NCBI RefSeq assembly: GCF_033954835.1
Contig: NZ_CP121471.1
Location: 3,032,501-3,096,500, forward strand
From: Thiorhodovibrio frisius
Lineage (GTDB): Bacteria > Pseudomonadota > Gammaproteobacteria > Chromatiales > Chromatiaceae
DNA: 64,000 bases
Direction of reading: 5' to 3'
Made by a program: the position numbers and the translations under genes. A model generated the notes under the pieces. That model did not search any database, was not told the DNA's origin, and saw only the letters and a program-made list of their open reading frames with translations. Of this stretch, positions 34,744 to 43,432 are shown piece by piece (positions within the stretch are counted from its first letter, which is position 1; each line of letters starts with the position of its first letter).

Positions 34744-35012
34744 TACTGACCACCACGGTGCAGATCGCACTCGCCATGATGACCCTGGCGCTGCTGCTCA
34801 ACCTGTGGCGACTGATGCGCGGCCCGGATACCTCCGACCGCATCCTGGCGCTCGATACCCTTTACATCAACACCATCGCACTGCTGGTGCTGCTCGGCAT
34901 CCATTTTGACCGTCAGGCCTATTTCGAGGTCGCGCTCATCATTGCCATGATGGGCTTCGTCGGCACTGCGGCCCTGTGCAAGTATCAATTGCGCGGCGAC
35001 ATCATCGAGTAA
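34740..35012 (+). CDS. mnhF: Mrp/Mnh antiporter subunit F
   Basis: 90 residues from ATG 34740, which overlaps the mnhE stop by four bases. An upstream in-frame start is possible but would lie deep inside mnhE. Three helices; the conserved motif LWRLMRGPDTSDRILALDTLYIN after the first helix is the family hallmark, and AALCKYQLRGDIIE closes the protein. A small subunit needed for complex assembly, also linked to bile salt or cholate efflux in some species. Confidence 0.93.
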   Translation: MILTTTVQIALAMMTLALLLNLWRLMRGPDTSDRILALDTLYINTIALLVLLGIHFDRQAYFEVALIIAMMGFVGTAALCKYQLRGDIIE

Positions 35013-35053
35013 CACCTGAGCCTTCAAGCACACTAGCCCGAGCAACCAAGCCC

Positions 35054-35380
35054 ATGATGGTCGAAATTCTGATCTCCGCCTTCGTGCTCATTGGCGCCTC
35101 CTTCGCCCTGATCGGCTCCATCGGCCTGCTGCGCCTGCCCGACTTCTACACCCGCCTGCACGGCCCCACCAAGGCCACTACCCTGGGCATCAGCGGCATG
35201 TTGATCGCCTCCGGGCTCTACTTTAGTACCACCACCGAGGGCATCAGCCTGCACGAGGCTCTGGTGCTGCTGTTTTTGTTCATCACAGCCCCGGTCAGCG
35301 CCCATCTGCTCGCCAAGGCAGCCCTGCATCGGCGAGTTTATTCCATCGCCAAGCCACCGGAGAGCCGCCCCCGCGTTTGA
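35054..35380 (+). CDS. mnhG: Mrp/Mnh antiporter subunit G
   Basis: 108 residues, three helices. Family pattern LIGSIGLLRLPDFYTRLHGPTKATTLGISGMLIAS and LLFLFITAPVSAHLLAKAA. The start chosen is the ATG at 35054 (an ATG-ATG pair), 41 bp after mnhF; an earlier in-frame start would overlap mnhF but adds no family sequence. It is the last gene of the operon. A convergent gene (tex) begins 130 bp later and no strong terminator is evident between them. Confidence 0.93.
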   Translation: MMVEILISAFVLIGASFALIGSIGLLRLPDFYTRLHGPTKATTLGISGMLIASGLYFSTTTEGISLHEALVLLFLFITAPVSAHLLAKAALHRRVYSIAKPPESRPRV

Positions 35381-35509
35381 CCGACAGCCCTGTCCAGGCC
35401 AAAGAGGCGCATCAATTCACACCTATACCAAAACCCTTTGAGATTTCGGCTTATTCTGGGCCGAGTGACGGACACGGGGGCGCTGAGGCTTTTGTTGACA
35501 GAAATCCAG

Positions 35510-37864
35510 TTAAGGCTTACGCGCCTTCGCAAAAGCGGCGGCCATGGCGGCACTGGCTGGCGGTGTTTGCGATGGCATCTGCTCTCGGCCGCCGGGACCT
35601 GATGGACGCGAGGGGCCTTTGCGCTGATCGTTCCTGGAATCTGGCCGGCTCCTGCCGCTGTCGGCCTTAGCGCCAGCGGCACCGCGATTAAGCCCGGCGT
35701 CGCTGTTGTCCTGGCGCATGCTGAGTGCGATGCGCTTGCGCTCCAGATCGATTTCCAGCACCTGCACTTTCACCAACTGGCCAGAATGGACCACCTCGTG
35801 AGGGTCGCGGATGAAGCGATCAGCCAGCATGGAGATATGCACCAGGCCGTCTTGATGCACGCCAATGTCGACGAAGGCGCCGAAGTTCGTGACATTGGTG
35901 ACTGTTCCTTCCAGCACCATGCCGGGCTTAAGGTCGGCGAGGGTCTCGACGCCCTCCATAAAGCTCGCGGCGCGGAACTCCGGGCGCGGGTCGCGACCGG
36001 GCTTTTCCAGCTCGACCAGAATATCGCGCACCGTGGGCTCGCCGAAGCGCTCGTCGACAAAGTCCTTGGCCTTAAGGCCGCGCAGTGTGGCACTGTCGCC
36101 AATCAGGGACTTGATGTTCTTGCCGGCCTGCTCGGCGATACGCCGCGCGAGCGGATAGGCTTCGGGGTGCACCGCTGAGCCGTCGAGGGGATCATCGCTG
36201 TCGTTGATGCGTAAGAATCCGGCGCACTGCTCAAACGCCTTTGGCCCCAGACGCGGCACCTTGAGCAACTGCTTGCGGCTGGCGAAGGCACCGGCCTCCT
36301 CGCGGAAGCGAATGATGTTCTCGGCCAGACTGGCGTTCAAACCAGACACCCTTGAGAGCAGTGGGGCCGAGGCGGTGTTGAGCTCCACCCCGACGGCGTT
36401 CACACAGTCCTCCACCACCGCATCCAGACTGCGCGCAAGGCCGGTCTGATTGACATCGTGCTGGTACTGGCCCACGCCAATGGCTTTTGGGTCGATCTTG
36501 ACCAGCTCGGCCAGCGGGTCTTGCAGTCGTCGGGCGATGGACACCGCCCCACGCAGGGAGACATCCATGTCCGGCAGCTCGCGCGAGGCGAACTCTGAGG
36601 CCGAATAGACCGAAGCACCAGCCTCGCTCACCACCATGGAGCGCAGACCCAGTTCCGGGTGGCGTTTGATCAAATCTCGCACCAGGCGGTCGGTCTCGCG
36701 CGAGGCGGTGCCGTTGCCGATGCTGACCAGGGTGACCTGGAATTTCTTGGCCAGCTCCGCCAGGCTGGCGATGGACTGATCCCACTGCTGGCGCGGGGCG
36801 TGCGGATAGATGGTACCGGTCGCGGCCACCCGCCCAGTGTTGTCGATGACAGCCACCTTCACGCCCGTACGCAGGCCGGGGTCGAGTCCGATGGTGGCGA
36901 GGCGCCCGGCCGGGGCCGCCAGCAGCAGGTCTTTCAGGTTCATCGCGAAGACGCGAATGGCCTCGGCCTCGGCGGCTTCCAGCAACTGACCTTTCAGGTC
37001 CAGCTCCAGGCGCACCAACAGCTTGACACGCCAGGCCTTGCGCACGGTTTCCATCAGCCAGGCGTCGGCCGGGCGGCCGCGATCGGCAATACCAAAGCGC
37101 GAAGCGATCTGATGACGGCAATCGGCGTCGGGATCATCGCCCTCCCCCGCCAGCAGCTCCAGATTCAGAATGCCCTGATTGCGTCCGCGAAAGAGCGCCA
37201 GCGCGCGATGCGAGGGGATTTTCGCCATGGGCTCGCGGTATTCGAAGTAATCGGAGAACTTGGCGCCTTCGGCCTCCTTCCCGTCCATTACTCGGGAGAC
37301 CAAAATGCCCTGCTCCCACAATCGCTCGCGCAGGCGACCGGCGACTTCCGGCTCCTCGGCGAAGCGCTCCATCAGTATCTGGCGCGCACCTTCCAGCGCC
37401 GCTGCGGCATCCGCCACGCCCTTCTCGGCATCCACATAGGCTGCGGCCTCGGCGCTCGGGTCGCGCTCAGGCTCGGCGAGCAACACATCGGCCAGCGGCT
37501 CCAGTCCGGCCTCGCGCGCGATCTGCGCCTTGGTGCGCCGCTTGGGCTTATAGGGCAGATACAGGTCCTCAAGCTGCTGCTTGGTGGTGGCGGTCTCGAT
37601 CTGCTCGCGCAGCTCGTCGCTCAGCTTGCCCTGCTCATCGACGCTGTGCAGGATGGTGGCGCGGCGTTCTTCCAACTCGCGCAGATAGCCGAGGCGTTCC
37701 TCGAGCAGCCGGAGCTGGATATCGTCCAGTCCGCCAGTGACCTCCTTGCGGTAACGAGCGATGAAAGGCACGGTTGCGCCCTCGTCGAGCAAGGCCACGG
37801 CGGCCTGAACCTGGGACGGGTGGGCAGCCAGCTCTGCGGCCAGCCGGTCGGTAATGGACTGCAT
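35510..37864 (-). CDS. tex: Tex-family transcription accessory protein with S1 RNA-binding domain
   Basis: 784 residues, the normal Tex length. Order seen: N-terminal helical region ([20 protein letters not shown]), the YqgF/RuvC-like nuclease-fold domain ([19 protein letters not shown]), the HhH region ([37 protein letters not shown]), and S1 ([28 protein letters not shown]). A poorly conserved Gly/Ser/Arg/Pro tail follows. It binds nucleic acids and helps transcription or stress survival. Minus strand, convergent with the antiporter operon. A small gene lies 51 bp upstream on the same strand. Confidence 0.95.
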   Translation of the reverse strand: MQSITDRLAAELAAHPSQVQAAVALLDEGATVPFIARYRKEVTGGLDDIQLRLLEERLGYLRELEERRATILHSVDEQGKLSDELREQIETATTKQQLEDLYLPYKPKRRTKAQIAREAGLEPLADVLLAEPERDPSAEAAAYVDAEKGVADAAAALEGARQILMERFAEEPEVAGRLRERLWEQGILVSRVMDGKEAEGAKFSDYFEYREPMAKIPSHRALALFRGRNQGILNLELLAGEGDDPDADCRHQIASRFGIADRGRPADAWLMETVRKAWRVKLLVRLELDLKGQLLEAAEAEAIRVFAMNLKDLLLAAPAGRLATIGLDPGLRTGVKVAVIDNTGRVAATGTIYPHAPRQQWDQSIASLAELAKKFQVTLVSIGNGTASRETDRLVRDLIKRHPELGLRSMVVSEAGASVYSASEFASRELPDMDVSLRGAVSIARRLQDPLAELVKIDPKAIGVGQYQHDVNQTGLARSLDAVVEDCVNAVGVELNTASAPLLSRVSGLNASLAENIIRFREEAGAFASRKQLLKVPRLGPKAFEQCAGFLRINDSDDPLDGSAVHPEAYPLARRIAEQAGKNIKSLIGDSATLRGLKAKDFVDERFGEPTVRDILVELEKPGRDPRPEFRAASFMEGVETLADLKPGMVLEGTVTNVTNFGAFVDIGVHQDGLVHISMLADRFIRDPHEVVHSGQLVKVQVLEIDLERKRIALSMRQDNSDAGLNRGAAGAKADSGRSRPDSRNDQRKGPSRPSGPGGREQMPSQTPPASAAMAAAFAKARKP

Positions 37865-37915
37865 AGGATAGGTGGATTCCGATGGATGGATTCTGATAGG
37901 TGGATGTTTCTGAAG

Positions 37916-38200
37916 TCAGCCGACGCTGCAACGCTCGCCATAGACAGCCATGATGGCTTGCAGCTCCGCGAGCAACTGCTCGCGCTGCCGTGCATCGAGC
38001 CTCTTGGCCTCGGGCACTGTCTCGCCGCCTGCCAGACGCTCAATGTCGCGATGCACCTGACGGCAACCTTTCTGGCAAATCGCCTCGATGGCCGCATCCA
38101 GCGACAAGGCCGGCTGGGGTGATGACCCTGCCCCGCATGCACGGGACGAACCCCGAGCCTGGTCAGCCCCTGTCGATGAAGCATGAAAAGACGCCTTCAT
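37916..38200 (-). CDS. Small hypothetical protein upstream of tex
   Basis: 94 residues. The first ~30 are low-complexity (Ser, Ala, Gly), so the true start may be an internal codon. The rest is well formed: LDAAIEAICQKGCRQVHRDI, then a stretch around ERLAGGETVPEAKRLDARQ, and LLAELQAIMAVYGERC. Two Cys (QKGC and ERC) could bind metal or form a disulphide. It lies 51 bp before tex on the same strand, probably cotranscribed. Family not recognised. Confidence 0.55.
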   Translation of the reverse strand: MKASFHASSTGADQARGSSRACGAGSSPQPALSLDAAIEAICQKGCRQVHRDIERLAGGETVPEAKRLDARQREQLLAELQAIMAVYGERCSVG

Positions 38201-38257
38201 GGCCCGCCATTATCCCCGACCGCGCGGATCACGGACAGCCCTGGATAACATCACCGC

Positions 38258-39688
38258 TCAAAGCAGTGCATCCAGCGGGCTGCGCACCCCCTGACCGCCA
38301 CGGTTGAGCACATGGGTATAAATCATCGTGGTTGACACATCCGCGTGCCCCAACAACTCCTGCAGGGTACGAATATCGTAGCCAGCTTCCAGAAGATGTG
38401 TTGCAAAGGAGTGCCGCAGGCTGTGACAATTCGCCTTCTTCGCGATTCCAGCGCGCTGGCCCGCCGCCTTGACCGCCTTCTGCAACCCGTTTTCATGCAA
38501 ATGATGGCGGTGCATCTTGCCACTGCGCGGATCGACCGACAGCCGACCGCTCGGAAACACATACTGCCAGATCCACTCCTTTGCCGCATTGGGCGACTTG
38601 CGCGCCAGGGCATCCGGCAGAAATACCTCGCCGCACCCCTGAGCCAGATCCTGCTCATGCAGGACGCGGACCTTCCGCAACTGCTCCCTTAGGGGTTCCT
38701 CCAGGCTCACCGGCAAGGGCACCAACCGATCCTTCTGCCCCTTGCCATCCCGCACCAGGATCTGCTGGTACTGGAAATCCACATCCTGCACCCGTAGCCG
38801 CACGCATTCCATCAACCGCATCCCGGTACCGTACAGCAGCGCCGCCATCAAATGCTGCGTCCCTTCGATACCAGCCAAGAGCCGAGCGACCTCGGAGCGC
38901 TCCAACACCACAGGCAGCCGTTTCGGTCGCTTGGCCCGAACAAAGTCACCCAGTTCATCCAGCGACCGGCCAAGCACCTCCTTGAACAAGAACATGATCG
39001 CATTCAACGCCTGGCTTTGGGTACTGGCCGAGACATTGCCTCGAACCGCCAAATCCTCAAGAAAGGCACGGATGCGATCAGCTCCAATTTCAGTCGGATC
39101 GCGATTGTCGCAGAACAAGATAAAGCGGCATACCCAAGACTCGTAAGCCAGTTCGGTGCGGATCGAATAATTGCGCCGGCGAATCTCCGCTACCATGCGC
39201 TCGAGCAGTACCCGATGCGTCTCGCGCGCCTGATCCAGCGCCAATGGCGCGTTCTTCTTCTCCTTGAATCTGCCGCCCGACACCGTCGGATCCCGACTCC
39301 CGTCCGTCTGAACCGAATGCGCCTCCCGCGCAATCGTCGGATGACTCGGCTGCAGCGTGCGCGCCGAAGCCCGCCAAAACTCCCAGTCCACCTCTGTCGC
39401 AACCGGCGCTCTCGCGGTGACAAGCAAATTCTGTATAGCATCGACGATCTGGACGAACTGCCAGTCCACCATTCCGTCTAGCCTCCCGGCTTGCTCGAGG
39501 TAGCCGGTCACGTCGGCGACGGTATGCTGGTTAAGCCGCTTATCTAAAAATGCTTTTAAATAGGTCTCAGCACAACGCACATGCCACCGAATCGCATTCT
39601 CTTTGACGCCGTTTGTCCTGGCAAGCGCGATAAATCGCTCCCAGAAGCCTTCTGTTGCGGTTTCGGCCGTTGCTTGACGCTCAGGCAT
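38258..39688 (-). CDS. intI: Integron integrase with extra N-terminal domain
   Basis: 476 residues, about 140 longer than IntI1. Tyrosine-recombinase residues are present: Arg in [33 protein letters not shown] (H, R), [13 protein letters not shown] (His and Tyr nucleophile). The insertion [19 protein letters not shown] is the extra alpha-I2 helix region found only in integron integrases, which lets them fold single-stranded attC sites. Residues ~15-100 form an additional helical domain like a second core-binding domain ([20 protein letters not shown]), then a Ser/Asp-rich linker before the classic domain. It faces left, away from the cassettes, with attI between. It looks intact. Confidence 0.93.
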   Translation of the reverse strand: MPERQATAETATEGFWERFIALARTNGVKENAIRWHVRCAETYLKAFLDKRLNQHTVADVTGYLEQAGRLDGMVDWQFVQIVDAIQNLLVTARAPVATEVDWEFWRASARTLQPSHPTIAREAHSVQTDGSRDPTVSGGRFKEKKNAPLALDQARETHRVLLERMVAEIRRRNYSIRTELAYESWVCRFILFCDNRDPTEIGADRIRAFLEDLAVRGNVSASTQSQALNAIMFLFKEVLGRSLDELGDFVRAKRPKRLPVVLERSEVARLLAGIEGTQHLMAALLYGTGMRLMECVRLRVQDVDFQYQQILVRDGKGQKDRLVPLPVSLEEPLREQLRKVRVLHEQDLAQGCGEVFLPDALARKSPNAAKEWIWQYVFPSGRLSVDPRSGKMHRHHLHENGLQKAVKAAGQRAGIAKKANCHSLRHSFATHLLEAGYDIRTLQELLGHADVSTTMIYTHVLNRGGQGVRSPLDALL

Positions 39689-39768
39689 GTGCTAGTGTCC
39701 GAATCGAAAGACAGAAAGTGTTAGTACTCGTTGGCTCCATAGCGTCTGGCACAGATCCGCCAAGGGCG

Positions 39769-39850
39769 CTAGACAGAATCCATACTATCGGAAATAGGCC
39801 GAATCTGTCTAGCACACCCGACCGACATTCCGTCTAGTTAACTGTTGGAT
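39769..39850 (+). other. attI region of the integron with a 9-bp inverted repeat
   Basis: CTAGACAGA (39769-39777) is repeated inverted as TCTGTCTAG (39804-39812), and at 39844-39850 the sequence GTTGGAT fits the recombination core GTTRRRY. It sits between the integrase start (39688) and the first cassette, where attI must be. The exact limits of the site and the role of the inverted repeat (integrase binding or intI control) are inferred. Confidence 0.6.
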
Positions 39851-39890
39851 TCAAAACGTGTAATATTGATTCTCAAAGTGGCCGATGATT

Positions 39891-40034
39891 GTCCGCCTTG
39901 AAAAATGTCACTGAAAAATTCCAAAATGTATGATATCAAAAGCGAAAGCGGTTTCTGGATAACAAGAAGTTAATCCAGAAACCGCTTTCGCTTTTGAGGT
40001 GATAGGCATTTTTCAGTGGCGCTCACGGGCGGAC
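39891..40034. repeat. 144-bp nested palindrome in the first cassette
   Basis: Arms of 25 bp match perfectly (39936-39960 with 39973-39997) around a 12-base loop. Outside them CACTGAAAAATTCC (39909-39922) pairs with GGCATTTTTCAGTG (40005-40018, one mismatch), and GTCCGCC (39891-39897) pairs with GGCGGAC (40028-40034). All three pairs share one centre near 39966. No ORF lies in this cassette. It may be a MITE-like element, a strong terminator, or a second folded recombination substrate. Confidence 0.85.
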
Positions 40035-40073
40035 GTTTTCTGCAAGGGAAAGTTGTGACGGCAAGTCCGAAGA

Positions 40074-40146
40074 ATCCAACAAGTCGCTGAAGCAGAAATC
40101 GCCCTCGCTCTCGCTCGGACGATTCTGCTTAGCTCTAACGTTGAAC
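40074..40146 (+). other. attC site 1
   Basis: Starts with R'' ATCCAAC and ends with R' GTTGAAC, with an inner imperfect palindrome (AGCAGAAATCG versus CGATTCTGCT). 73 bp. It closes the first, ORF-less cassette that begins at the attI core GTTGGAT. Confidence 0.8.
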
Positions 40147-40242
40147 TAAACCGCCTTCGGCGGGGCTTGTTGCGAAGCCGATCAAGACGATGCGGGAAGG
40201 ACGGGCTGGTCAGCTCGACAGACGGGGGCCCCGTCGGATTCA

Positions 40243-40452
40243 ATGATGCAGTGTGATCGGTCACTTTGTTACAGAACGATGAAGATTATCAGTCGGAGAA
40301 TGCGAAAAGATGAATCTTTACAGAGATATAGCTGCACTGCGTCCGAATCAAAGAGCCGATACAATTTTCCTATAGCACGATCCTTGCCATCTCCAGTCCT
40401 GCCAGCTGGATCGGCCGCAGCGGAAACTCGCGCGGCGCTTAAGTCGGTTTAG
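40243..40452 (+). CDS. Possible 69-residue cassette ORF (member of a pair)
   Basis: Starts MMQCDRSLCYRTMKIISRR and ends just at attC site 2. Codon use is not convincing by itself. The cassette is homologous to the one at 41985-42386: the first 30 bases are identical, GTTACA followed by GATGAAG is shared in the middle, and the end (GGTTTAGTCCAAC versus GGTTCAGTCCAAC) is alike. In both the same reading frame is open for about 70 codons and contains alignable residues (DS at the start, LQ and RYN later). A diverged small protein is possible; so is a non-coding or regulatory cassette. Confidence 0.3.
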   Translation: MMQCDRSLCYRTMKIISRRMRKDESLQRYSCTASESKSRYNFPIARSLPSPVLPAGSAAAETRAALKSV

Positions 40453-40545
40453 TCCAACAGGCATTTATCCATCGGGCGCTCAACGTTCCGCGCGGAATCG
40501 GACTCACGGCTTAGCGCCCGATGGATAAATGCTTAATAGTTATGC
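40452..40545 (+). other. attC site 2
   Basis: R'' GTCCAAC (40452-40458), long inner arms GCATTTATCCATCGGGCGCT and AGCGCCCGATGGATAAATGC that are perfect complements (20 bp), and R' GTTATGC (40539-40545, one mismatch to GTTRRRY). 94 bp. Confidence 0.85.
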
Positions 40546-40568
40546 CAATATACTAGCGAGTCATCAAA

Positions 40569-41188
40569 ATGAAAAAGACTGGCAGTAAATCATTTGAGGA
40601 TTTTCCCTCAACTACTTTGTATCTAAATGATCTAAAAGATCTGATTAATGTTCTGGCTGAAAATTGTGAAGAAGTTAAAATTCGAACGGAGGGATATGAC
40701 GACATATCTCCTGATGAAATAGATGAACTGATAGAGAACTTAAATAAAGAAAAATTTGAAGATATTTTTATCTCAGCATACCGTCCATATATTACCGTAG
40801 ACCTACGTTCATTCGGTATTCGTGTCTATATCAGCGAAGACAATATAGTTGAACGGGGAGTGGTTTCAAAAATACGAGAAATTACTCATAAAAACGTAAG
40901 CATTTTGGCAAGATCTCGAATTTACTTCCCCTGATACCAGCATCAATAGTCGGTATCCTACTAGTTGAAGGCATATACGATATTTCTGCATTGATGACAG
41001 TTCTTACGCTGTTTATGATTTATCCGGTAGTTAAATACCAGATGAACAATAAAGTTATTGTTATTAGTAAAGACAAAGAACTAAGGCCATCATTTCTTGT
41101 TAGAAAAAAGGATGAATTAATTGTTGCTTTGGTGGCTGCTTTTGTAGGGGCATTGATTTCTTTTGTCTTACTTAAATATTTTGGGTGA
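40569..41188 (+). pseudogene. Cassette gene for a membrane-anchored protein, split by a frameshift
   Basis: The first frame (40569-40934) gives 121 soluble, acidic residues (MKKTGSKSFEDFPSTTLYL, then NVLAENCEEVKIRTEGYDD). A second frame, shifted by one base and open from 40892, continues to 41188 with NLLPLIPASIVGILLVEGIY, a second hydrophobic segment (TVLTLFMIYPVV) and a third (VALVAAFVGALISFVLLKYF). Joining them at the A5 run at 40890-40894 (one extra A) would give one ~206-residue protein: soluble N-domain plus membrane helices. As written it is broken: a real mutation, slippage at the A run, or a sequencing error. Strongly AT-rich. Family not recognised. Confidence 0.55.
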
Positions 41189-41244
41189 TGAAAGGGGCCA
41201 GGGTGGAATTATTTTCTAGACAGTAAATCAACGCGCAATCAATC

Positions 41245-41308
41245 GCCTAACGATGGCCTCCAGTCCGACCACTCGCTACGCTCGCGGCGGCTAAGGCTGG
41301 CGTTAGCT
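41245..41308 (+). other. attC site 3
   Basis: R'' GCCTAAC (41245-41251), an inner palindrome (CTCGCTACGCTCGCGG core, GGCCTCCAG versus CTAAGGCTGG arms), R' starting GTTAGC (41302). 64 bp and nearly identical to attC sites 4 and 6. Confidence 0.88.
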
Positions 41309-41336
41309 TTACAAACATAAAAAAGGAGACGACGGT

Positions 41337-41927
41337 GTGTGCTGGGGGTTCGTAGACTATGAAAACACTGGCAGTTTAGAAGGCATAAATGTTAAATCTT
41401 ATGAACGCTTACTTATATTTTGCGGACCTAATAACAGTAAACTCAAATTAGGTGAATTATCTACAACAGAATTCACAAAGATAGAGCTGATCGGCATTAA
41501 GACAAATGGTGCGAATAACCTAGATTTTCATTTAGCATTTTATCTAGGTCGATACCACGAAATAGCAGCTAATAATGTAGAGTTTCACATTATATCAAAT
41601 GATGATGGATTTAACGGAATTATAAACCATATCAAGAATATCGGACGCAAATGCAAGAAAGTACACACGAGAAAAAAGACCAATCAGCCAAAAACTAAAA
41701 AAACAAAAGCATCCACTTCACTCAGCGAGTGTGCTGAGTTGATAATATCAGGATTAAAGCAGATAAACTCAAAAAAACGTCCAAAGAAACAGAAGACCTT
41801 AACTAACTGGATAAAATCTCACTGCAATCATCTGAAACCAGAAACAAACGCAGAAGTAGTGTTTCGAGAATTATCCAATAACTCCATAATTTCAATAAAT
41901 GATTCAAATATAGAGTATAAAATTTGA
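41337..41927 (+). CDS. PIN-like nuclease-fold protein in an integron cassette
   Basis: 196 residues. The acidic residues of a PIN/NYN-like fold are visible: FVDYENTGSLEGI (D7, E9, N10), NLDFHLAFYLGRYHE (Asp in the middle) and FHIISNDDGFNGII (paired Asp). A Lys/Thr-rich linker (RKKTNQPKTKKTKAS) leads to a ~65-residue helical C-terminus that may bind nucleic acid. Likely an RNase in a defence or regulatory role; the substrate is unknown. GTG start with AAGGAG about eight bases upstream. AT-rich and flanked by attC sites 3 and 4, so it is a bona fide single-gene cassette. Confidence 0.75.
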   Translation: MCWGFVDYENTGSLEGINVKSYERLLIFCGPNNSKLKLGELSTTEFTKIELIGIKTNGANNLDFHLAFYLGRYHEIAANNVEFHIISNDDGFNGIINHIKNIGRKCKKVHTRKKTNQPKTKKTKASTSLSECAELIISGLKQINSKKRPKKQKTLTNWIKSHCNHLKPETNAEVVFRELSNNSIISINDSNIEYKI

Positions 41928-41991
41928 TGCTAACAAACGCCTCCAGTCCGACCGCTCGCTACGCTCGCGGCGGCTGAGTCTGGCGTTGAAC
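41928..41991 (+). other. attC site 4
   Basis: R'' TGCTAAC (41928-41934), the same central CTCGCTACGCTCGCGGCGGCT core as site 3, R' GTTGAAC (41985-41991). 64 bp; it follows the PIN-like gene stop directly. Confidence 0.85.
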
Positions 41992-42075
41992 TAAACCGCC
42001 TTCGGCGGGGCTTGGCGCCAAGCCGATAACGAGGAAATATGGATACTCGGCGAACCACTAAGATCGCAAGATGGC

Positions 42076-42288
42076 GTGTCTGATTCGATAGTGCGATGCA
42101 GATTAGCAGGATTGTTACAAAATGATGAAGGCTGCACCCTCAGGAGACAAGAAAATGCTTGTTTACAACAAGATAGAACCGCGCCGCCTGACCCAGACGG
42201 CCGATACAATACCCTCTTTAGCGTAATCTCTGCCAGATCCACTCTCGCCCGTCAGTTAGGCCGTTCCCGAAACTGGTACCGCGCATAA
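42076..42288 (+). CDS. Possible 70-residue cassette ORF (second member of the pair)
   Basis: GTG start, MSDSIVRCRLAGLLQND, ending RSRNWYRA shortly before attC site 5. Homologous cassette to 40140-40538 with the same frame open. No motif recognised, and no good ribosome site. See the entry at 40243 for the comparison. Could also be non-coding. Confidence 0.3.
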   Translation: MSDSIVRCRLAGLLQNDEGCTLRRQENACLQQDRTAPPDPDGRYNTLFSVISARSTLARQLGRSRNWYRA

Positions 42289-42297
42289 GGCGGTTCA

Positions 42298-42393
42298 GTC
42301 CAACAAACATTTATCTGCCGTGCGTTCAAAAATCGGTGCGTCAACTGCGAGAACTGTCTGGCGCACGCCGGATAAAATGCTTTTTCGTTAGGT
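42298..42393 (+). other. attC site 5
   Basis: R'' GTCCAAC (42298-42304), inner arms CATTTATC / GGATAAAATG, R' GTTAGGT (42387-42393). 96 bp, longest of the array and related to site 2. Confidence 0.8.
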
Positions 42394-42417
42394 GAAAGAC
42401 TAAACGCACAACATTTC

Positions 42418-42783
42418 ATGAATACAGAAAAGAAAGTTTCACAAATGATTCTGGATGTGGCCGCACAATTTATTGAGTTGGGTACAACTGAAGAAGAAAG
42501 ACAGACAAATCTCGATATAGCCTGCAAAGCATGGAATTTGTCAATTCTACCAAAAAGCAAACGAAATAAAGAATACAACAAGTATCTTGATGAAATGAGA
42601 TTACTAATAAATGACAAAGAAGTTATGAAGTGGTTAAAAGAAGATCTCAATGGATTAATGCAAGCAAAGGTAGAGCTTTATCCCAATGAAATTAGGCCAA
42701 TTGTTTCAGCGCATTTGAAAAATATTGAAACTGATCAGTATGAAGTGACAGCTTCATTTGCTAGACAAGGTCAATTGCATTGA
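42418..42783 (+). CDS. Cassette protein of unknown function
   Basis: 121 residues, soluble and largely helical: MNTEKKVSQMILDVAAQFIE, then a segment with TTEEERQTNLDIACKAWNLS, and NEIRPIVSAHLKNIE near the end. AT-rich, flanked by attC site 5 and a truncated attC beginning at 42791. No domain recognised. Similar short helical proteins are common as integron cassette products, but I cannot assign one. Confidence 0.65.
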   Translation: MNTEKKVSQMILDVAAQFIELGTTEEERQTNLDIACKAWNLSILPKSKRNKEYNKYLDEMRLLINDKEVMKWLKEDLNGLMQAKVELYPNEIRPIVSAHLKNIETDQYEVTASFARQGQLH

Positions 42784-42790
42784 ATAATTC

Positions 42791-42940
42791 ACCTAACAAG
42801 GCCGCTCCAGCCGAGAATCAAAGGGGCCATTAGGGTGGATTTTTTTCCCAGTAAGGTAAACAACACTGAATCAATCGCCTAACGATGGCCTCCAGTCCGC
42901 CCGCTCGCTTCGCTCGCGGCGGCTAAGGCTGGCGTTGGGC
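42791..42940 (+). other. Truncated attC followed by complete attC site 6
   Basis: ACCTAAC AAGGCCGCTCCAGCCG at 42791-42813 looks like the left half of an attC whose right half is missing. A 63-bp spacer resembling 41196-41244 follows (both contain GGGGCCA, AGGGTGGA and CAATCGCCTAAC), then a complete 64-bp attC with R'' GCCTAAC (42877-42883) and R' GTTGGGC (42934-42940). This suggests deletion or fusion of two former cassettes. Confidence 0.7.
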
Positions 42941-42970
42941 AGAAAGGTAGATCTGAATTCAATCGCAACA

Positions 42971-43432
42971 ATGAAACGTAGAATATATACAGACACATCA
43001 GTAATTGGCGGCTGCCTCGATGTTGAGTTCGAGGAGGGGTCTCTGTCGTTATTTCATACTTTCAAGTCAGGCTCAACGGTACTCGTAATTTCAAATCTTA
43101 CAATTGCCGAACTGGAATCGGCACCCCAAGCTGTTCGTGATGTCTTGCTTTCTGTGCCAAAGGATCATATCGAATTTATAGAATTTACTGAAGAAGCCAA
43201 CGATCTAGCAGATACATATTTGCAAGAAGGCGTTGTGTCTAAGAAAAGCCGAGTCGATGCGCAGCACATTGCAACGGCTACAATCAGTCGTGTGGATGTT
43301 CTTGTAAGTTGGAATTTCAAGCACATCGTGAACCTCGAAAGAATACACGGATACAATTCTGTGAACTTAAGACTCGGATATCCGATATTAGAGATTCGCA
43401 CTCCAATAGAGGTCATAGATTATGAAGATTAA
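42971..43432 (+). CDS. PIN-domain toxin-like protein (VapC-type) in a cassette
   Basis: 153 residues from ATG 42971 (MKRRIYTDTSVIGGCLD), preferred to the GTG at 42935 that lies inside attC. PIN residues: TDTS (first Asp), LTIAELE (Glu), DAQHIATATI (Asp pair region), LVSWNFKHI (usual 'SWN.KD' site). Likely a Mg2+-dependent RNase toxin. It overlaps the next small gene by 11 bp, the layout of a toxin-antitoxin pair, and lies in a cassette between attC sites 6 and 7. Confidence 0.82.
   Translation: MKRRIYTDTSVIGGCLDVEFEEGSLSLFHTFKSGSTVLVISNLTIAELESAPQAVRDVLLSVPKDHIEFIEFTEEANDLADTYLQEGVVSKKSRVDAQHIATATISRVDVLVSWNFKHIVNLERIHGYNSVNLRLGYPILEIRTPIEVIDYED

Noticed and set aside
36659-38122. 487-codon plus-strand frame opposite tex
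   Set aside because: tex is certain on the minus strand; the long antisense frame has no recognisable domain and starts without a ribosome site.
39949-40000. CRISPR-like inverted and repeated sequence near the integron start
   Set aside because: It is a single palindrome, not a series of repeats with spacers. No CRISPR array or cas gene was found in the window.
40890-40895. Programmed -1 frameshift signal in the split cassette gene
   Set aside because: The run T-AAA-AAC does not fit the X-XXY-YYZ slippery heptamer, and the -1 codon for the first tRNA would be TAA. A simple indel explains it better.
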